From positions 1-36,513 of the forward strand of contig JAFRJV010000104.1 in assembly GCA_017432075.1 (NCBI GenBank): DNA of 36,513 nt, given 5' to 3'. Positions 24,040 to 31,480 of the stretch are shown here, in pieces (the stretch's first letter is position 1; each line of letters begins with the position of its first letter). Source of the stretch: Mogibacterium sp. (lineage in GTDB: Bacteria > Bacillota > Clostridia > Peptostreptococcales > Anaerovoracaceae). Under the pieces are notes generated by a model, which saw only the letters and a program-made list of their open reading frames with translations, made no database searches and was not told the origin of the DNA. The position numbers were made by a program, and so were the translations under genes.

Positions 24040-24048
24040 TGGTATAAT
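24040..24048 (+). promoter_or_regulatory. Extended -10 promoter of the methyltransferase operon
   Basis: TGGTATAAT is a consensus extended -10 located directly after a terminator and about 57 nt before the methyltransferase start. No good -35 can exist, because that position lies in the terminator stem. Confidence 0.6.
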
Positions 24049-24104
24049 CCTTTATTAACAACGCTGCCGTAAGGCATTAACGACCAAAGTGAAGGGAAGG
24101 GGCA

Positions 24105-25091
24105 ATGAGAAAAGCAACCATACAGGATGTTCTTGATAAAACCGGGATAATGGTGATAGACGGATCCATGTCTGCGATACTCGAAGAGCTCGGAGCAGAC
24201 AACAGCAGCAGTCTGTGGACAGCTGCCGCCCTGGCGGAACGGCCTGAGCTTGTGAAGCAGGTGCATCTGGACTATTTCCGTGCAGGAGCTGACTGCGGCA
24301 TCACGTGCAGTTACCAGGCTACCATACCGGGTCTGACCGCACATGGCTATTCCGCAGAGGAAGCTGAGAAGATAATCGCTGACTCTGTAAAGATGTTTCT
24401 TGAAGCCAGGGAAGAATGGTGGAATGAAGAAGGCAGAGAGGCTGACAGAGCTTATCCTGTCTGTCTGGCCGGCATCGGTCCTTACGGAGCATATCTTGCG
24501 GACGGATCAGAATACAGGGGCAACTACGGTGTAAGTGATCAGACTCTGTATGGTTTTCACAGGAGAAGAATGGAGATACTTGCGGATGCTGGTGCGGATG
24601 TATTTCTTATAGAGACCCAGCCGTCGCTTAATGAAGCCCTTATAGAGGCAGAAATAGCGGAGGACCTTGGCGTGGATTACTGGATCAGCTTCTCGTGCAG
24701 AGACGGGATGCGCATAAACGAGGGCGATCTGATACGGGACTGCGCTGCAGAGCTGTCCAAGGGACACCCGGGGCTCAGAATGATAGGTGTCAACTGCTCC
24801 AAGCCTGAGTATATAGTGAGTCTCATACATGAGCTCAGAAATGCGACGGATCTTCCGGTCGGGGTCTACCCGAACAGCGGTTTCGTTTACGATCCGGCAA
24901 CGAAGACCTGGGTCGTGCCTGAAGGAAGGCCGGACTTCAGAGCCTATGCTCTTGAATATATGAAAGCCGGGGCATCAGCCGTGGGAGGCTGCTGCACTAC
25001 AAATGCTGACCACATAAGACAGGTCGCTGAAGTAAGGGACAAATATGTGGCTTCGGGCGCTTCGCCGCTCAGCTACAAAGGATATAAATAA
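24105..25091 (+). CDS. mmuM: Homocysteine S-methyltransferase family protein
   Basis: This 328-aa zinc-dependent TIM-barrel enzyme transfers a methyl group from S-methylmethionine or a similar donor to homocysteine, giving methionine. The zinc ligands are Cys231 (GVNCSKP) and Cys296/Cys297 (GGCCTT). IDGSMS (18-23), TCSYQAT (67-73) and FLIETQPSLNEA are also family motifs. Length and domain match MmuM/YbgG. It begins after GAAGGGAAGGGG. The AGCS transporter follows 18 nt after the stop and probably imports its substrate or a related amino acid, an inference. The usual partner MmuP (APC family) is absent. Confidence 0.88.
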   Translation: MRKATIQDVLDKTGIMVIDGSMSAILEELGADNSSSLWTAAALAERPELVKQVHLDYFRAGADCGITCSYQATIPGLTAHGYSAEEAEKIIADSVKMFLEAREEWWNEEGREADRAYPVCLAGIGPYGAYLADGSEYRGNYGVSDQTLYGFHRRRMEILADAGADVFLIETQPSLNEALIEAEIAEDLGVDYWISFSCRDGMRINEGDLIRDCAAELSKGHPGLRMIGVNCSKPEYIVSLIHELRNATDLPVGVYPNSGFVYDPATKTWVVPEGRPDFRAYALEYMKAGASAVGGCCTTNADHIRQVAEVRDKYVASGASPLSYKGYK

Positions 25092-25109
25092 GAAAAGGGG
25101 GAACCGGGA

Positions 25110-26531
25110 ATGGGATCATTATCTGATTTTCTGTACATGATCGACGATTTCATGTGGGGGTCGTGGATGACGGTGCTGATACTGGCGACCGGAATCACTC
25201 TTTCGGTATGTTTCAGGTTCAGGTATCAGCGTAAGATCGTTTTCAACTTCCGCAACACTTTCGCTAAGATGCTGTCACCGGGAGAAGGCGAGGGCACGGT
25301 TTCGGGCTTCCGGGCGGCATGTACGGCGCTGGCTAATACGGTCGGCACGGGCAATATCAGCGGCGTAGCTACAGCCATCGTAAGCGGCGGACCGGGAGCG
25401 CTGGTCTGGATGTGGATATCGGCGTTCTTCGGCATGTCTACCAAGGCGTGCGAGATCATCATCGGTCAGCGTTACCGCGAGCACTACAGGGAATCGATGA
25501 ACGAGTACGTGTGCGACCGTTCATTCGTTCTGAAGAACGCGTTCGGATGGAAGAAAGGCGCGGTTGTACTTGCCGTGTTCTGCTTCATGTTCGGACCGTG
25601 GACATGCTGCGTTCAGACAGAAGCAGTGACAAGCTCGATGAAGGAAGCGTTCGGGCTGCCGAGCATCGTCACCGTGATCATCATCGGAGTCACCTGCATG
25701 GTTACCATCTGGGGCGGACTCAGGAGGATATCCGGAGTCATGTCCAAGGCGGTCCCTATTATGGCGGTCCTCTATATCGTAATGGGACTTGGCGTCATCG
25801 TCATCAACTGGAGAGAGATACCTGCTGTCGTGGCGCTTGTATTTAAGAGTGCGTTCAGTCCTGTAGCTGCGGCCGGCGGATTTGCCGGAGCAACAGTCAG
25901 AGACGCGATCCAGTTCGGCGTGGCAAGAGGTATTTATTCCAACGACGCGGGCACGGGCTACGGCATGATAGCTCACGCATCCGCCAAAACAGACCACCCT
26001 GTGAGGCAGTCTCTCTGGGGGTGGGGCGAAGTCTTCATTGACACATTCATCATCTGCGCGGTGACCGCCTTCACCATAATCATGACCGGTTCATACTATA
26101 CGAGCGATGCGACTTCAGGCGCGCTGACTACCATAGCATTCACCAATGCCTACGGCGGGATCGGCGGTAAACTGACAGCGATCGCCATAACCGTTTTTGC
26201 ATGGACCACGATCATCGGCATGTACTATACATGCGAAAAGTCAGTCAACTACGCATTCGGTGACACGGAAAGAAACAAAAAGATGATGCCTGTATACATG
26301 ATCTACTACATGGTGCCGTGCGTCATCTTCTACAACATAGAGGCAGATGTGCTGTGGGCGTTCACGGATATCCTTTCTGCCGTATACGTTCTGATAACCA
26401 TTTTCATCATAGCAGCACGTCATAAGGAGATATTCAGACTGTTCAGAGATTTCTGGGACAGGTATCTCCCTGCAAAGGAAAGGGGAGAGAACCCGCCGTA
26501 CGTTTCGTTTGACTGCCATGAAGAGGAGTAG
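25110..26531 (+). CDS. AGCS-family Na+/amino acid symporter
   Basis: This 473-aa transporter of the alanine-or-glycine:cation symporter family has about 11 helices. Family signatures seen are GEGEGTVSGFRAACTALANTVGTGNISGVATAI (about residues 58-90), PGALVWMWISAFFGMSTKACE, GVARGIYSNDAGTG (about 273-286) and TMF-like helices to the C-terminus. It moves small neutral amino acids with Na+. AAAGGGGGAA lies before the ATG. Co-transcription with the homocysteine methyltransferase suggests a methylated amino acid or methionine precursor as cargo, but alanine or glycine remain possible. Confidence 0.92.
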   Translation: MGSLSDFLYMIDDFMWGSWMTVLILATGITLSVCFRFRYQRKIVFNFRNTFAKMLSPGEGEGTVSGFRAACTALANTVGTGNISGVATAIVSGGPGALVWMWISAFFGMSTKACEIIIGQRYREHYRESMNEYVCDRSFVLKNAFGWKKGAVVLAVFCFMFGPWTCCVQTEAVTSSMKEAFGLPSIVTVIIIGVTCMVTIWGGLRRISGVMSKAVPIMAVLYIVMGLGVIVINWREIPAVVALVFKSAFSPVAAAGGFAGATVRDAIQFGVARGIYSNDAGTGYGMIAHASAKTDHPVRQSLWGWGEVFIDTFIICAVTAFTIIMTGSYYTSDATSGALTTIAFTNAYGGIGGKLTAIAITVFAWTTIIGMYYTCEKSVNYAFGDTERNKKMMPVYMIYYMVPCVIFYNIEADVLWAFTDILSAVYVLITIFIIAARHKEIFRLFRDFWDRYLPAKERGENPPYVSFDCHEEE

Positions 26532-26536
26532 GCGGC

Positions 26537-27346
26537 ATGTTTCTGAACGCAAAAAACGAAAACATAAGATTCAACGGCCATGACTGCGACTATATAAGCT
26601 TCGGATCGGGAAATGATGTGCTGATCATGCTTCCGGGAGTGGGCGATGGCTTCAAAACTGCAAAAGGGGTAGCCGTACCTTTTTCGCTCATGTACCGTAT
26701 CTTCGCAAAGGACTTCAGGGTGCTGGTTTTCAGCCGGCGCAACAGGATGCTCAAAGGTTTCACCACAAAAGACATGGCGGATGACCTTGATGCCATCATG
26801 GCGAAGCTCGGTATGGACTCTGCGCATGTATTCGGGGTGTCGCAGGGAGGTATGATAGCCCAGCAGATGGCGATACGCCATCCCGGAAGAGTGAAAAGCC
26901 TTGTGCTTGCTGTGACAGCTTCATATCCGACTGATGTGATGAAAGAAGCCCTGTGCACCTGGCTTGATATGGCGGACAGGGGTGACTATAAAGGCATAAT
27001 GCTCGATACAGCAGAGCGCTCATATACAGGAGCGTATCTGGAAAGAGGACGGAAACTGAACAATCTGCTTGCACTTGCAAAACCTAAAGACTATACGAGA
27101 TTCCGGATACTCTGCGAATCATGTCTTGAGCATGATTCGCGTGAAGACCTGGGCAAAATAAACTGTCCGGTGCTGGTGATCGGCGCTTCTGAAGACAAGG
27201 TGCTCGGAGGGGAGGCATCGAAGGAGATCGCTGCGGGGATACCCGGTGCCGAACTGTACATATATGAAGGATACAGCCACGGAGCATATGAGCAGGCAAA
27301 GGACTTCAACAGCAGAGTACTGGATTATCTTCTGAAACAGAAATAG
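26537..27346 (+). CDS. Alpha/beta-fold hydrolase
   Basis: This 269-aa cytoplasmic hydrolase has its nucleophile Ser102 in FGVSQGGM, a probable acid in ASEDKVLGG (Asp near 220) and His in YEGYSHGAYEQ (His near 250). The HG-like oxyanion segment is MLPGVGDG. It resembles the general family of esterase/lipase/peptidase-like hydrolases with no narrower signature. It starts 5 nt after the symporter stop, with GAGGAG at the ribosome-site position, so it belongs to the same operon. It could release the amino acid or acyl part of an imported conjugate. The substrate is unknown. Confidence 0.87.
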   Translation: MFLNAKNENIRFNGHDCDYISFGSGNDVLIMLPGVGDGFKTAKGVAVPFSLMYRIFAKDFRVLVFSRRNRMLKGFTTKDMADDLDAIMAKLGMDSAHVFGVSQGGMIAQQMAIRHPGRVKSLVLAVTASYPTDVMKEALCTWLDMADRGDYKGIMLDTAERSYTGAYLERGRKLNNLLALAKPKDYTRFRILCESCLEHDSREDLGKINCPVLVIGASEDKVLGGEASKEIAAGIPGAELYIYEGYSHGAYEQAKDFNSRVLDYLLKQK

Positions 27347-27349
27347 AAA

Positions 27350-27372
27350 AAGGGAGCTATTTGCGCTCCCTT
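27350..27372. terminator. Bidirectional terminator
   Basis: AAGGGAGC pairs with GCTCCCTT around TATTTGC. On the minus strand a run of T follows (CTCCCTTTTTC), so it terminates the SPFH-RHH operon. Its stem contains the last codons and the stop of the RHH gene. On the plus strand it also follows the hydrolase gene closely, with a TTTTT run slightly further on. Confidence 0.8.
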
Positions 27373-27638
27373 ACACTTTTTGTGAGCAGATACTCGATCT
27401 GCCCGTTTATAGATCTGAAGTCGTCTTCAGCCCACCGCGCTATTTCATTCCATAACGATTCGGGCAGACGAAGCACTATCTGCTTGCGTTTGGATTCTTT
27501 CGCTGCGAGCTCACGCTCCCTGGCCTTGATATCTGCCTCTAAAGCGTCGAGTTTTTCCTTGCGCTTAAGCAGCTTTTCTTCGCGCGAATCCAGATCGGGT
27601 CCGCTTATTCCTTTACTTTCGTTATTAGTCTTGGGCAT
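27357..27638 (-). CDS. Ribbon-helix-helix (Arc-like) protein
   Basis: This 93-aa protein has a charged coiled-coil N-terminus (about residues 17-50, EEKLLKRKEKLDALEADIKARERELAAKE) and an Arc-family ribbon-helix-helix at about 51-93. The strand is KQIVLRLP, and the two helices are ESLWNEIARWAEDDF and SINGQIEYLLTKSV. RHH proteins dimerise and bind short operators. It is encoded 18 nt downstream of the SPFH gene on the same strand and shares its promoter, with a modest GAGG ribosome site. It is a plausible autorepressor acting on the triple repeat at 28765-28794, though no test is possible here. Unlike in toxin-antitoxin pairs, the partner is not a toxin. Confidence 0.85.
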   Translation of the reverse strand: MPKTNNESKGISGPDLDSREEKLLKRKEKLDALEADIKARERELAAKESKRKQIVLRLPESLWNEIARWAEDDFRSINGQIEYLLTKSVRERK

Positions 27639-27656
27639 GGAAACCTCACAAAGTCA

Positions 27657-28742
27657 TTAATAGATCGAGCCGCTGTTGACTATAGGCTGGGCATCCTTGT
27701 TGCCGCAGAGTACCACGAGCAGGTTGGATACCATCTGCGCTTTGCGTTCCTCGTCGAGATTCACGATGTCTTCGTCGTTGAGCTTGTCGATGGCCATTTT
27801 TACCATGCTGACAGCACCGTCTACGATCTTTGCACGCGCCGCGATTATTGCGGAAGCCTGCTGCCTCTGAAGCATGGCCGCGGCGATCTCTTCCGCGTAA
27901 GCAATGTGGGTTATGCGTACTTCCTCGATGACGAGTCCTGCGAAAGCGACTTTCTCAGCGAGCTCCACCTGCATCTTCTCGGCGATCTCCTGCGAACTTC
28001 CGCGGAGTGTCTGCTCAGCCTTGGCTGAGTCATCGTCGTCAAGTCCGTCGTCGAACACATCATAAGGGTAGAGTCTTGCCATGTTTCTGATGGTGGAGTC
28101 CGTCTGTATCGACAGGAATTCCGTGTAGTTCTCTACATTGAATACTGCCTTGGTCGGATCCTCCACATGCCAGAGAACGACGGCTCCGATGATGATAGGG
28201 TTACCCAGAGCATCATTGACTTTCTGCGTGCCGTTGTCGAGAGTAGCGCGCTTGAGCGATACGGTCTTTCTGACTCTTGTGCCGCCGGTCTTGCTGCTTT
28301 TGAGGCTGCTTCCCTTTAAAGAGTTGCTTACCTCTGTCATGTCAGCTGCAGCCTGACTTTCATAAGCAGGGTTGTTGTATCTTGCGAACGGGTTCACGAA
28401 GAAGAATCCCGGCTTCACGATCGTGCCGTAGTACTTTCCAAAGAGGGTGAGCACGAGAGCTTCATTCGGTCTTACGCTGCGGAGTCCCGCGAACAGGAAC
28501 GGAAGCACGATGCAGAGCAGCATCGCGAGAATTATCCTGAAGCCTCCGCCGCCCCATGCGGTCACTCCGCTGATGAAGAGAACAGGCACCATAAGGCACA
28601 GGAATATAAGTATGCAGAGTACAAGTATGCCGCTCGGCGGATTTATGATCTTCTGCACTACAGGCTCTGCCTTGGCGACTGCCTTGATCTCAGCAGCTTC
28701 TTCGACCTGAGTTTCAAATTCTACATGTTTATCGTCTGCCAT
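27657..28742 (-). CDS. SPFH/Band-7 membrane-scaffold protein
   Basis: This 361-aa protein has an acidic cytoplasmic N-terminus, two adjacent helices (about 39-60 and 68-87) and an SPFH (stomatin/prohibitin/flotillin) domain at about 88-300. Typical parts are [53 protein letters not shown] and the helical [31 protein letters not shown]. Such proteins form ring- or cage-shaped membrane assemblies often linked with proteases or quality control. AAGGAGG precedes the ATG. It is first in a two-gene operon with an RHH regulator. No protease gene is adjacent. Confidence 0.9.
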   Translation of the reverse strand: MADDKHVEFETQVEEAAEIKAVAKAEPVVQKIINPPSGILVLCILIFLCLMVPVLFISGVTAWGGGGFRIILAMLLCIVLPFLFAGLRSVRPNEALVLTLFGKYYGTIVKPGFFFVNPFARYNNPAYESQAAADMTEVSNSLKGSSLKSSKTGGTRVRKTVSLKRATLDNGTQKVNDALGNPIIIGAVVLWHVEDPTKAVFNVENYTEFLSIQTDSTIRNMARLYPYDVFDDGLDDDDSAKAEQTLRGSSQEIAEKMQVELAEKVAFAGLVIEEVRITHIAYAEEIAAAMLQRQQASAIIAARAKIVDGAVSMVKMAIDKLNDEDIVNLDEERKAQMVSNLLVVLCGNKDAQPIVNSGSIY

Positions 28743-28764
28743 AATATAAACCTCCTTTGAGAAG

Positions 28765-28794
28765 TGATATCAATTTGATATCATTCTTATATCA
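28765..28794 (-). promoter_or_regulatory. Triple 11-bp operator repeat at the SPFH promoter
   Basis: Three near-identical 8-mers, TGATATCA (28765-28772), TGATATCA (28776-28783) and TTATATCA (28787-28794), are spaced exactly 11 bp apart. The first two are self-palindromic. They cover the -10 and start region of the minus-strand promoter, where binding would block transcription. Tandem, helically phased short sites are typical for RHH proteins, and one is encoded in this operon. Confidence 0.65.
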
Positions 28795-28814
28795 CTGATA
28801 AATTACAAAGTCAA
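28786..28814 (-). promoter_or_regulatory. Promoter of the SPFH-RHH operon
   Basis: On the minus strand TTGACT (28809-28814), a 17-bp spacer and TATAAG (28786-28791) form a near-consensus sigma-A promoter about 45 nt before the SPFH start. Its -10 lies in the third operator-like repeat. Confidence 0.75.
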
Positions 28815-28881
28815 GTATAAAAAAGCCTCGGAATTATCCCTGAAAGAGTAAGATTTTGAGTCTTTTCAATTGAAACTATTG

Positions 28882-28890
28882 TGTTATAAT
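28882..28890 (+). promoter_or_regulatory. Extended -10 promoter of the metal-exporter-like gene
   Basis: TGTTATAAT is a perfect extended -10. Transcription would be expected to begin about 7 nt after position 28890, which is the A of the ATG at 28897, so the mRNA may have no leader. Confidence 0.6.
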
Positions 28891-28896
28891 GGGCGC

Positions 28897-29769
28897 ATGG
28901 CTGTAATAATGGACTCACTGAAAGACACAATAAAGGATACGGTCACGCTTATACCGTTCCTGTTTATTACATATCTGGCGATGGAATGGCTCGAGGACAA
29001 GACCGAGGACCAGTCAGTCGCTGTACTTTCGCGTATCAACAGATTCAGTCACGTACTGGGAGCCGGCATAGGACTCATACCGCAGTGCGGATTCTCGGCC
29101 GGCGCCGCGAGTCTGTACTCGGGAGGAGTGATCACGGCGGGCACGCTTATTGCCGTGTTCCTCTCCACCTCCGATGAGATGATCCCGATCTTTATAAGCT
29201 CATCGGTGGCACCGGCTGCTATCGGCAGGATACTCGCAGCCAAGTTCATCATCGCTCTTATCAGCGGGATCATCGTAGACGCTGCCTCGCGCGTTATCCG
29301 TTACGGCTTTCACGCCGACAAACACATACATGACCTCTGTGAGCGTGATCAGTGCGGATGTGAAGATGAAGAGGGCAGCATAATCCGTTCTGCGTTCGTT
29401 CATACACTGAAGATCACCGGATTCATCTTCATGATATCCCTCGCGCTGAGTCTGATCATCGGTTTTGCAGGCGAAGATACTGTTGCTTCGATCATGACGG
29501 CAGTTCCTTTGCTTGCCACTATCATCACGGGAGTCATCGGACTGATCCCGAACTGTGCCGCATCTGTCGTCATCACGCAGATGTATCTTGAAGGTCTTCT
29601 TACATGCGGCCAGCTTATGTCAGGCCTCCTGGTGGGCGCCGGCGTAGGACTGCTCGTGCTGTTCAGGACCAACAACCACCACAGGGAAAACATCGCGATC
29701 ACGGCAGTCCTGCTCATGCTCGGCATCTGCTGGGGCGTACTTATCGACGCTATAGGCATTTCATTTTGA
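28897..29769 (+). CDS. Putative 10-TM metal exporter (ArsP_2/manganese-transporter type)
   Basis: This 290-aa polytopic membrane protein matches the family described as putative 10-TM heavy-metal exporter or putative manganese transporter (Pfam ArsP_2). Two related halves carry the motif GIGLIPQCGFSAGAASLYSGG (about 48-70) and its counterpart GLIPNCAASVVITQMYLEG (about 215-235), each with a conserved Pro-x-Cys. A cytoplasmic loop has HADKHIHDLCERDQCGCEDEE (about 133-155), rich in His, Cys and acids, probably metal binding. No ribosome site precedes ATG 28897, and the TATAAT lies 7 nt upstream, so a leaderless start is likely; ATG 28909 is an alternative. The transported ion is not established. 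Confidence 0.82.
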   Translation: MAVIMDSLKDTIKDTVTLIPFLFITYLAMEWLEDKTEDQSVAVLSRINRFSHVLGAGIGLIPQCGFSAGAASLYSGGVITAGTLIAVFLSTSDEMIPIFISSSVAPAAIGRILAAKFIIALISGIIVDAASRVIRYGFHADKHIHDLCERDQCGCEDEEGSIIRSAFVHTLKITGFIFMISLALSLIIGFAGEDTVASIMTAVPLLATIITGVIGLIPNCAASVVITQMYLEGLLTCGQLMSGLLVGAGVGLLVLFRTNNHHRENIAITAVLLMLGICWGVLIDAIGISF

Positions 29770-29787
29770 TCCATGCTGAATTGAGGA

Positions 29788-29816
29788 TTGCCTGAAAGCG
29801 CCGTCAGGGCTATAAT
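29788..29816 (+). promoter_or_regulatory. Promoter of the acidic-tail membrane protein
   Basis: TTGCCT (29788-29793), a 17-bp spacer and a perfect TATAAT (29811-29816) lie about 36 nt before the start codon, with AGGAAGAGAG as ribosome site. Confidence 0.65.
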
Positions 29817-29851
29817 ATACGGGAATTTGTAACAGGAAGAGAGATATAAAA

Positions 29852-30523
29852 ATGGCAGATAACAAAGAACTCAAAGCATCAACCGAAGCAAAGCGCCAGA
29901 AGAAGGCGGACAGAAGAGACGCAAAGGCAGCACGTAAGGAAGCAAACAAGGTAGAAGAGAAGAAGAGCAGACCAAACAACATTATACTTGCTCTCATGAT
30001 CTTCGGAGTGCTCATTATAATGTTCGCTGCTGCAGGCGGATACAACTACTTCAGCAAGCCGGCAAACATTGAAAAGTACATGAAGGACAACGGCATGCTC
30101 GATATGTACAAAGAAGTTCCTATGAGTGAGCATACAACACTTAAGCTCGGCGCTGACGACAATACGGTCAAGATCTGGATCAATATTGACGAAGACGCAA
30201 CCAAGGAAGAAGTAGAGCAGTACAAGGGCGAGGAAGGCACCAAGACTCTCAAGGATATGGGTGCGTATTTCCTGACTTCCACAAAACCGCTCACCCGCGC
30301 TCTCAGCGGAACAGTAAAGGTGAAAGTGAAACAGGGTGATGAGACGGTCAACTACGTCAAGATGTCATACCGTGAAGCAAAGAAGTTCGCAAAGGAAGCT
30401 CAGAAAGAAGCCGAAGAAGCGGCAAAAGCCGATGAAGAAGCTGATCATGATCATGACCATGACGCAGAAGCCGATGCTGAAGCTGAAGCAGAAACCGATG
30501 CAACTGAAACTGAAGGAGAATAG
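29852..30523 (+). CDS. Single-pass membrane protein with Asp/His/Glu-rich tail
   Basis: This 223-aa protein of unknown family has a highly basic cytoplasmic N-terminus (residues 1-43, Lys/Arg-rich), one helix (about 44-64, IILALMIFGVLIIMFAAAGGY) and an extracellular domain (about 65-180) with the repeated feature of being Lys- and Asp-rich. The last 40 residues are almost only Glu, Ala, Asp and His, including DHDHDHD. Such a tail can bind divalent metal ions weakly. The neighbour upstream is a metal-exporter-like gene, but this gene has its own promoter and terminator. It may be a metal buffer or a surface anchor; no enzymatic motif is seen. Confidence 0.75.
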   Translation: MADNKELKASTEAKRQKKADRRDAKAARKEANKVEEKKSRPNNIILALMIFGVLIIMFAAAGGYNYFSKPANIEKYMKDNGMLDMYKEVPMSEHTTLKLGADDNTVKIWINIDEDATKEEVEQYKGEEGTKTLKDMGAYFLTSTKPLTRALSGTVKVKVKQGDETVNYVKMSYREAKKFAKEAQKEAEEAAKADEEADHDHDHDAEADAEAEAETDATETEGE

Positions 30524-30549
30524 GATCCTATAATCACTTTAGTCAAATC

Positions 30550-30596
30550 AAAAAGTTACATATACGGAGCGAGCTGCCCGGATATGTAACTTTTTT
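30550..30596 (+). terminator. Terminator between convergent genes
   Basis: GTTACATAT (30555-30563) pairs with ATATGTAAC (30582-30590), followed by TTTTTT; the 5' flank has AAAAA, so it can terminate in both directions between the membrane protein gene and the minus-strand regulator. Confidence 0.88.
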
Positions 30597-30623
30597 CAAT
30601 TTATGCAGACAGCCTGATGGCAG

Positions 30624-31313
30624 CTATCTGACTGTGAAACGGTATCCCAGACCGCGTACCGTGATAAGGTAGCGCGGATTGGAAGGATCGTCCTCGATTT
30701 TCTGTCTGAGCCTGTTGACATAAACCATGATTGCGTTTTCATCAATGATGGTCTCGCCCCAGATCACGCTGTAGATCATGTCTTTTGAGAAGATGTGATC
30801 TACGTTGTCAATGAAGAGCTTGATCATGGAGTTTTCCTTGGCGGACAGGGGGATCTCCACGTCATTCTTGTAGAATCTCAGTGTAGATGTGTTATATGTG
30901 AACGGACCTGCCTCGATAATGTTCGATGTGCTCTGAGGTGTGCGCTCGCGGCTCCTTCTGATGAGAGCTTTTGCCTTAGCTACAAGCGTTACGGGATTGA
31001 ACGGCTTTATGATGTAATCGTCTGCACCGATCTCGAGTCCGTAAAGCGCGTCCTTATCCTCCTTGCGTCCGCTGACTACCATGATCGGCGTGGTCAGGCC
31101 TCTGGACCTGATGAGCTGAATAACTTCAAACCCGCTGATGCCGCGCATGTTGATGTCCAGCAGTATAAGATCGTAATTATTGACCTCGAGCAGCTCAAGC
31201 GCAGCCTCGCCGCTGATTGCCAGGTCGTTTTCAATGCCATTGCTCTTGAGAGCTTTATGGAGCATAGTCAGGATCGCTTTATCGTCGTCCACTACCAGGA
31301 CTTTGTCTGCCAT
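30624..31313 (-). CDS. OmpR-family response regulator
   Basis: This 229-aa regulator has its receiver at residues 1-118 with Asp9-Asp11, phospho-acceptor Asp53 (LILLDINMRGISG) and Lys103 (YIIKPFN), then a winged helix (about 135-228, PLSAKENSMIKLFIDNVDHIFSKDMIY, then IMVYVNRLRQKIEDDPSNPRYLITVRGLGYRF). AGGAGG precedes the ATG on the minus strand. It is transcribed away from the kinase at 31481, which is the only candidate partner nearby. The kinase has an NtrB-like histidine box, so the pairing is plausible but not proven. The target is unknown. Confidence 0.92.
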   Translation of the reverse strand: MADKVLVVDDDKAILTMLHKALKSNGIENDLAISGEAALELLEVNNYDLILLDINMRGISGFEVIQLIRSRGLTTPIMVVSGRKEDKDALYGLEIGADDYIIKPFNPVTLVAKAKALIRRSRERTPQSTSNIIEAGPFTYNTSTLRFYKNDVEIPLSAKENSMIKLFIDNVDHIFSKDMIYSVIWGETIIDENAIMVYVNRLRQKIEDDPSNPRYLITVRGLGYRFTVR

Positions 31314-31410
31314 ATGAGCCTCCTATCTTTGTTGATCTGTTCTCAGACCCCATACCTAGTGTAATATTAGCACACTTGCCCCATAATATGTACTTTTTTG
31401 TTTCTCTTCG

Positions 31411-31419
31411 TGTTAAAAT
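31411..31419 (+). promoter_or_regulatory. Extended -10 promoter of the divergent kinase
   Basis: TGTTAAAAT is an extended -10 about 60 nt before the kinase start. The leader between them folds a perfect 7-bp hairpin (GCAGGCT 31437-31443 with AGCCTGC 31451-31457) just upstream of the GGAGG ribosome site. Confidence 0.5.
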
Positions 31420-31480
31420 ATGACTCGTAAAGATGCGCAGGCTGATCGTGAGCCTGCCGGGGACAGCGGAGGTATAACTG

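Noticed and set aside
27357-28742. SPFH-RHH pair as a toxin-antitoxin module
   Set aside because: The RHH protein and operator look antitoxin-like, but the partner is a clear SPFH scaffold, not a toxin.
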